Shown: in pieces, positions 59,655-64,000 of the stretch
How positions within the stretch are numbered: the stretch's first letter is position 1
Layout of the letters: each line of letters opens with the position of its first letter
Assembly: GCF_963664555.1 (NCBI RefSeq)
Contig: NZ_OY761461.1
Coordinates: forward strand, 1,674,001-1,738,000
Reading direction: 5' to 3'
DNA length: 64,000 nucleotides
Source of the DNA: Labilibaculum sp.
Lineage (GTDB): Bacteria > Bacteroidota > Bacteroidia > Bacteroidales > Marinifilaceae
Program-made: the position numbers and the translations under genes
The notes under the pieces: model-generated
What the model saw: only the letters and a program-made list of their open reading frames with translations
The model's database searches: none
What the model was told of the DNA's origin: nothing

Positions 59655-62633
59655 TTAAGGCAGATTCTGTGATATGATACGAAGAAGTTGGCTTCCCGTA
59701 TAGGGTTTTGTAATGAAGTCATCAAAGGCCGGTTCTGAATGTTTTTGCTCTTCATCCCTATGGTTAAAGGCAGTTTGAATTATTACGGGCACATGCGGGT
59801 TTTGCAGCTTTATTTTCTTAGTAACCTCGTATCCGTCAATTTTTGGCAATTGAATGTCCATCAATACCAGGTCAAAATGGTTTAATTTAAATTGCTCAAC
59901 AGTTTCATCCCCATTTTTTGTCCAGGTTACTTCTGCATTTGTTTTACGGAGTACTTCTTTAATGTAAAGGAAATTTGATTTTGTGTCTTCTGCCACAAGT
60001 ATTTTTTTGCCGGTAAAATCTGTACCCTTATCGTTTTTTGAAGTCTCAGAGCTTATTTTAATTGAATTTGATTGCAAAGGAAGATCGACATAAAATTGGC
60101 TTCCTACATTCGGTTTTGATGTAAACCAAATATTACCATCTAATAATTCAACCAGATTCTTTGAAATTGTTAAGCCCAGACCTGTGCCTCCATGTTCTGC
60201 CGAATTATTGCTTGCCTGTCTAAAACGATCGTAAATTAAAGATTGATCTTCGTACGGAATACCAATGCCTGAGTCGTTAATGAAGAAGCGAAGTTTGTCT
60301 TCAATTAATTCGATGCCAAAATCAATATGACCCGATTTTGTGAATTTTAAAGCATTTCGTAAGAGATTTATAAGAATCTGTTTTATTCGAATCCGATCAG
60401 AGTTAATTGTAAGATCTTTAGGTACATTATTATTGTGAATGGTAAATTTGATGTCATTCTTTTTGTCAGCATATTTTATCTCATCGAAAATGCTTTTCAA
60501 TTCTTCGAGTATTGGATAAACCTTAAAAGTGGTTTTTTTAATTTTGAGCTGCTTTGATTCAAGCATCGAAATGTCCATGATATCGTTAACAAGAGTGAGC
60601 AAAACATGTCCGTTCTCATAAATAATTGATGTGTAATGGTTTTGCTTTTTTGTAGAATTGGTCATCGTAAGTAATTTAGAAAACCCAATAATAGCATTCA
60701 TTGGAGTTCTAATTTCATGAGACATGTTCGCTAAAAAGGAGGATTTTAATTGATCCGATTGTTCTGCTTTTTCTTTTGCTTTAATTAATTCAATCGTCCT
60801 TATTTTCACGAGGCTCTCAAGATTTCGATGATTGTCCTCTAGTTGCAATTCGGCTTTTTTCCGTACCGTAATTTCGCTGGTTAATTTCTTATTTGCCTTT
60901 TTTACAGCAAGGTAAAGACTATAAATTAATGTTGTTGAGAGTAGAATAAGAACTACAATAACCATTAAAAAGGAATTGATAAGGGATTGCTTATTTAATT
61001 TCTCTTTTTCGATTGATTTTTCATTGGCGAAAATTTTCTCCAGACTTACGCGTTTCTCTCTTTCGTTTTGCATCTGAATCCAGCCAATTCTATTTTCCAT
61101 TTGTGCATTGTACATTTGATTGTACAAATCGAAATACAACTGGTGATAGTGCAATGATTGTTTATAATTTTTATCCGATGAATAAATTTCCGATAAATTT
61201 TTGGCACTTTCTGCCATGAGTGTTTTCCGGTCAATTTTAGAAGCTATATCAAAGCTTTTTAACAAATACTGAATTGCCTTTTTGTGGTTATTTTTAGTCT
61301 TATATAATTCACCCAAATTATTGTAAGTAGACGCAACTCCACCAATATTATTAATACCCATATTAATGACAATTGCCTTGTTGAAAACATCCATTGCTAA
61401 ATCACTACTATCTCTTTTTATGTGAATTAAACCAATGTTTGTATAACAGGATGCGATCCCTTTTAAATTGCCGATTTTTTTTTGAATGGTAAGTGATTTA
61501 TTATAGTTGGTAAGACTAATAGGGTAGTTTTTTTCTTGATAGTAGGTGTTTCCGATTTTGCGATAAGCATTGGCCACACCTTTTAAATAACCGATTCGTT
61601 CGTTAATTTCTATTGATTTTTGAAATTTTTCCCGAGCCATGGCATGATCCTTCATTTCATACAAAACCATACCAATGTTTATATAGCAATTCGCAATGTT
61701 TTTTTGAGATCCAAGCTCTTCAAAAAGTTTTAGCGCTTTATGATGATATTCCAGTGCTTTGTCATTTTGCATGAGAGCTTGATAGACCTCACCAATCCCC
61801 ATGTAAGATAGTCCCAATCCATTTTTCGACAACAATTTTTCGCTGATTTGTAAGGATTCATTATATAAATCGATGGCTGTGGATCTATTGCTTAATCTGT
61901 TGTTTAGTTTTGCCAGCTGGTTTAAGGTATATGCAATATTTTTGTCGAGATGATTCTCTTTACCAATTTTCAGAGCTTCTTCGAAATGTTTTTTTGATGA
62001 TTTAAGATCATTAATTTCAAAATAAGCATTGCCTAATGCATTGTGAGTGTAGCAAATACCGGAAATGCTCTTGAAGCGTATATTTAACTTTAATGCCTTT
62101 TTGTAATTTTCCAGGGCTTCATTGTATTTGCAATTTTCCAGTTTTATATTTCCAATGGCATTGTAGCTAAAACTGAAGTTAATACTATCCTTGGTAAGTT
62201 TTTTAAATTCAAATCCTTTTTGGTAAAACAATTCTGCGGTATCATATTTACATATTGAATAGTTTATATCGCCTAAATAACCATAGCAAAAACTCATTCT
62301 AAGAGTGTCTCTCATGTTTTTCCAATATTCAAAAGAAGCATCAAGACAGGTTTTTGCTTTTTTCAATTCTCCTTGATATGAATGTATTCGGCCTAATAAT
62401 TCATTAGCGTTTGCATATTGTTTCATGTTTTCAAATTCAAGTGCTTTTTCTGCGGCCAGCATGCTTAATTTTAAAGCTTCAGCATTATTTGAATTGAAGT
62501 TGGATTGAGCAATTTCAATTACTCGATCAAGATTTGAGTTTTTTATTTTAAAATCTATTTTTTCTGATTGGAATGTAGCTTTAACAGGAAAGGTGATGAT
62601 TAATGAAAGTAGAATAAGTAGTACGTTTTTCAT
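59655..62633 (-). CDS. TPR-containing hybrid histidine kinase/response regulator
   Basis: This membrane sensor has 992 residues. A signal peptide (to about residue 19) is followed by ten or more tetratricopeptide repeats (about 60-500), so the sensing part is a periplasmic protein-binding solenoid. One membrane span (about 550-575) and a coiled coil lead to the HisKA motif with His639 ([11 protein letters not shown]), HATPase ([15 protein letters not shown]) and a receiver domain with Asp926 in LMDIQLPK. There is no DNA-binding output. The minus-strand -7 element TATCTTTG lies at 62772-62765. TPR hybrid kinases of this kind are common in Bacteroidota; ligands are unknown. Confidence 0.9.
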   Translation of the reverse strand: MKNVLLILLSLIITFPVKATFQSEKIDFKIKNSNLDRVIEIAQSNFNSNNAEALKLSMLAAEKALEFENMKQYANANELLGRIHSYQGELKKAKTCLDASFEYWKNMRDTLRMSFCYGYLGDINYSICKYDTAELFYQKGFEFKKLTKDSINFSFSYNAIGNIKLENCKYNEALENYKKALKLNIRFKSISGICYTHNALGNAYFEINDLKSSKKHFEEALKIGKENHLDKNIAYTLNQLAKLNNRLSNRSTAIDLYNESLQISEKLLSKNGLGLSYMGIGEVYQALMQNDKALEYHHKALKLFEELGSQKNIANCYINIGMVLYEMKDHAMAREKFQKSIEINERIGYLKGVANAYRKIGNTYYQEKNYPISLTNYNKSLTIQKKIGNLKGIASCYTNIGLIHIKRDSSDLAMDVFNKAIVINMGINNIGGVASTYNNLGELYKTKNNHKKAIQYLLKSFDIASKIDRKTLMAESAKNLSEIYSSDKNYKQSLHYHQLYFDLYNQMYNAQMENRIGWIQMQNEREKRVSLEKIFANEKSIEKEKLNKQSLINSFLMVIVVLILLSTTLIYSLYLAVKKANKKLTSEITVRKKAELQLEDNHRNLESLVKIRTIELIKAKEKAEQSDQLKSSFLANMSHEIRTPMNAIIGFSKLLTMTNSTKKQNHYTSIIYENGHVLLTLVNDIMDISMLESKQLKIKKTTFKVYPILEELKSIFDEIKYADKKNDIKFTIHNNNVPKDLTINSDRIRIKQILINLLRNALKFTKSGHIDFGIELIEDKLRFFINDSGIGIPYEDQSLIYDRFRQASNNSAEHGGTGLGLTISKNLVELLDGNIWFTSKPNVGSQFYVDLPLQSNSIKISSETSKNDKGTDFTGKKILVAEDTKSNFLYIKEVLRKTNAEVTWTKNGDETVEQFKLNHFDLVLMDIQLPKIDGYEVTKKIKLQNPHVPVIIQTAFNHRDEEQKHSEPAFDDFITKPYTGSQLLRIISQNLP

Positions 62634-63021
62634 TCTTTTTGGCTTGAGGATTCGTGCAAGTAACTGTTATAACTTTAAATAAAAAGTTTTGTTGTTTTGC
62701 TATCTGTACAATAAAAACGAGTCAAATAGTATTAAATAAAAGGGACTCTTTGTATGTGTTTTTTCAAAGATAAGTAATGTTAGCTTATGAAAAGTTAAAT
62801 AGATGAGGCTATTTGAGGGATTCCATAAACATGGTTATGAATGACTTTTTTCTAAATGTAGGGAACTATTTATTTTATTCGTATTATCTTTGCGCATTCG
62901 GATTATAGAGTGATTTTTGGGTCGGTTAATGCATGGAAAGGCAATGCTGGCTGAAAGTTCTTTTTGATCCGGCAGAAGATATAGTATGTAAATAGTTGAA
63001 TTCGAAATAAAGAATTTTCAG
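62634..63021. other. Divergent promoter region before argS
   Basis: The region holds a minus-strand -7 element (TATCTTTG, 62772-62765) for the TPR kinase gene and a plus-strand one (TATCTTTG, 62885-62892) for argS. The latter leaves a leader of about 125 nt that contains the stem TGCTGG/CCGGCA around 62944-62976. No gene is seen here. Confidence 0.6.
62885..62892 (+). promoter_or_regulatory. argS -7 promoter element TATCTTTG
   Basis: TATCTTTG matches the Bacteroidota -7 consensus. It lies 130 bp upstream of the argS start codon. Confidence 0.6.
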
Positions 63022-64000
63022 ATGAGTATTGAAAGCATTATAAAGGGTAAGATTGTAGAGGCCGTAAATAGTTTTTATGGTCAGGTGATTGATAATGAAA
63101 CAGTTCAAATTCAAAAAACAAGACGTGAATTTGAAGGTGATTTAACTGTAGTTGTATTTCCTTTTTTGCGCTTTTCAAAAAAATCACCGGAAGCTACAGC
63201 CAATGATCTTGGTGTTTTTCTTCAGGAAAATATTGAAGCGGTTACTGCTTTTAATGTTGTAAAAGGATTTCTGAATTTGCTTATTGACAGCTCTTATTGG
63301 ATATCAGTACTGAATGCTGCTTTTCAAACGGAAAACTATGGCTTTAAAAAATTAGAGGCAGGTGCTAAAAAAGTGATGATCGAGTATTCTTCGCCAAACA
63401 CTAACAAGCCGTTGCACTTAGGGCATATTCGAAATAATTTATTGGGGTATTCTGTTGCTCAAATTTTAAAAGCAAATGGTTACGAAGTAATCAAAGTAAA
63501 TTTGGTGAACGACAGGGGGATTCATATCTGTAAATCGATGCTTGCGTGGCTGCGTTTTGGTGAAGGTGAAACTCCTGAATCAACTGGTTTAAAAGGAGAT
63601 CATTTGGTTGGCAAGTACTATGTGAAATTCGATCAGGAATACAAAAAAGAAATTGAAACATTAGTAGCCAATGGAATGGATGCTGATGAAGCTAAAAAAC
63701 AAGCTCCTTTGTTGTTGGAAGCTCAGGAGATGTTGGTGAAATGGGAAGCGGGTGACAAGGAAGTTGTTGCTTTGTGGAGAAAGATGAACGATTGGGTTTT
63801 GGCTGGTTTCGATGTTACTTATAAAAAAATGGGCGTTGATTTCGATAAAGTTTATTTCGAATCGGAAACCTATAAGAAAGGAAAAGCAATTGTTGAAAGA
63901 GGCTTGGAAGAAGGAGTTTTGTACCGTAAAGATACTGGTTCTGTTTGGGCTAACCTTGAGGCAGACGGATTGGATCATAAACTATTGTTACGTGATGATG
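63022..64000 (+). CDS. argS: Arginine-tRNA ligase, 5' part
   Basis: The frame starts at the ATG at 63022 and is still open at the window edge, giving the first 326 codons of an enzyme that is normally about 550-600 residues. The N-terminal Add-1 tRNA-binding domain covers about 1-100. The class I signature is seen as HLGH in NKPLHLGHIRNN, after the family motif SSPNTNKP; the segment VNDRGIHICKSMLAW is also typical. It charges tRNA-Arg in the cytoplasm and is essential. The KMSK-like loop and anticodon-binding domain lie beyond the edge. The gene is single and divergent from the TPR kinase. Confidence 0.95.
   Translation, partial: MSIESIIKGKIVEAVNSFYGQVIDNETVQIQKTRREFEGDLTVVVFPFLRFSKKSPEATANDLGVFLQENIEAVTAFNVVKGFLNLLIDSSYWISVLNAAFQTENYGFKKLEAGAKKVMIEYSSPNTNKPLHLGHIRNNLLGYSVAQILKANGYEVIKVNLVNDRGIHICKSMLAWLRFGEGETPESTGLKGDHLVGKYYVKFDQEYKKEIETLVANGMDADEAKKQAPLLLEAQEMLVKWEAGDKEVVALWRKMNDWVLAGFDVTYKKMGVDFDKVYFESETYKKGKAIVERGLEEGVLYRKDTGSVWANLEADGLDHKLLLRDD

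Overview
The window looks like a chromosomal segment of a free-living, probably marine member of the Bacteroidota (Marinilabiliales-like). The evidence is low GC, a SusC/SusD polysaccharide-utilisation locus, many lipoproteins, large hybrid histidine kinases, sensors with two-component propellers, a type IX secretion cargo with its PorP/SprF partner, and repeated matches to the Bacteroidota -7 promoter element TAnnTTTG. The order-level placement is inference. No rRNA, tRNA, CRISPR array, phage or insertion sequence was found.

Left part (1-23.6 kb), mostly housekeeping and stress genes: an unknown protein; aquaporin aqpZ; a DUF1287 gene split by a 90-bp insertion; a TetR regulator with a short dehydrogenase, a medium-chain reductase and a DJ-1/Hsp31-like protein, with the same operator before the regulator and before the reductase; a small basic DNA-binding-like protein; a RhlE-type helicase; an alpha-2-macroglobulin lipoprotein followed by penicillin-binding protein 1C; a hybrid kinase; glutaminase, sulfurtransferase and a beta-carbonic anhydrase; a type-B carboxylesterase; rRNA pseudouridine synthase RluF.

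Middle (23.7-40.9 kb): a membrane-spanning LuxR-type regulator with a periplasmic propeller; a 21-bp tandem repeat; a small HTH protein; then a seven-gene minus-strand locus running susC, susD, a double-LamG surface lipoprotein, a GH43-like enzyme with discoidin and Fn3 modules, a GH144-like glucanase, an alpha/beta-hydrolase and a GH3 beta-glucosidase. GH144 plus GH3 suggests beta-1,2-glucan or a related beta-glucan as substrate. A LacI-type operator lies upstream of susC, but no LacI gene is in the window.

Right part (40.9-64 kb): a giant secreted protein of about 2,820 residues with about nineteen near-identical 70-residue repeats and a type-B T9SS sorting domain, overlapping by one base with a PorP/SprF gene; an operon of an unknown protein plus a Cache-domain hybrid kinase; a LytS-like propeller kinase; a class IV PLP aminotransferase; a small conserved-looking protein; a 113-residue protein that reads as a divergent cytoplasmic avidin; an isoaspartyl peptidase/asparaginase; a TPR hybrid kinase; and the 5' part of argS, which runs off the right edge.

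The points most worth following are the avidin-like protein, the split DUF1287 gene whose insertion copies its own start region, the recombining giant repeat gene, and the unusual enzyme mix of the glucan locus.
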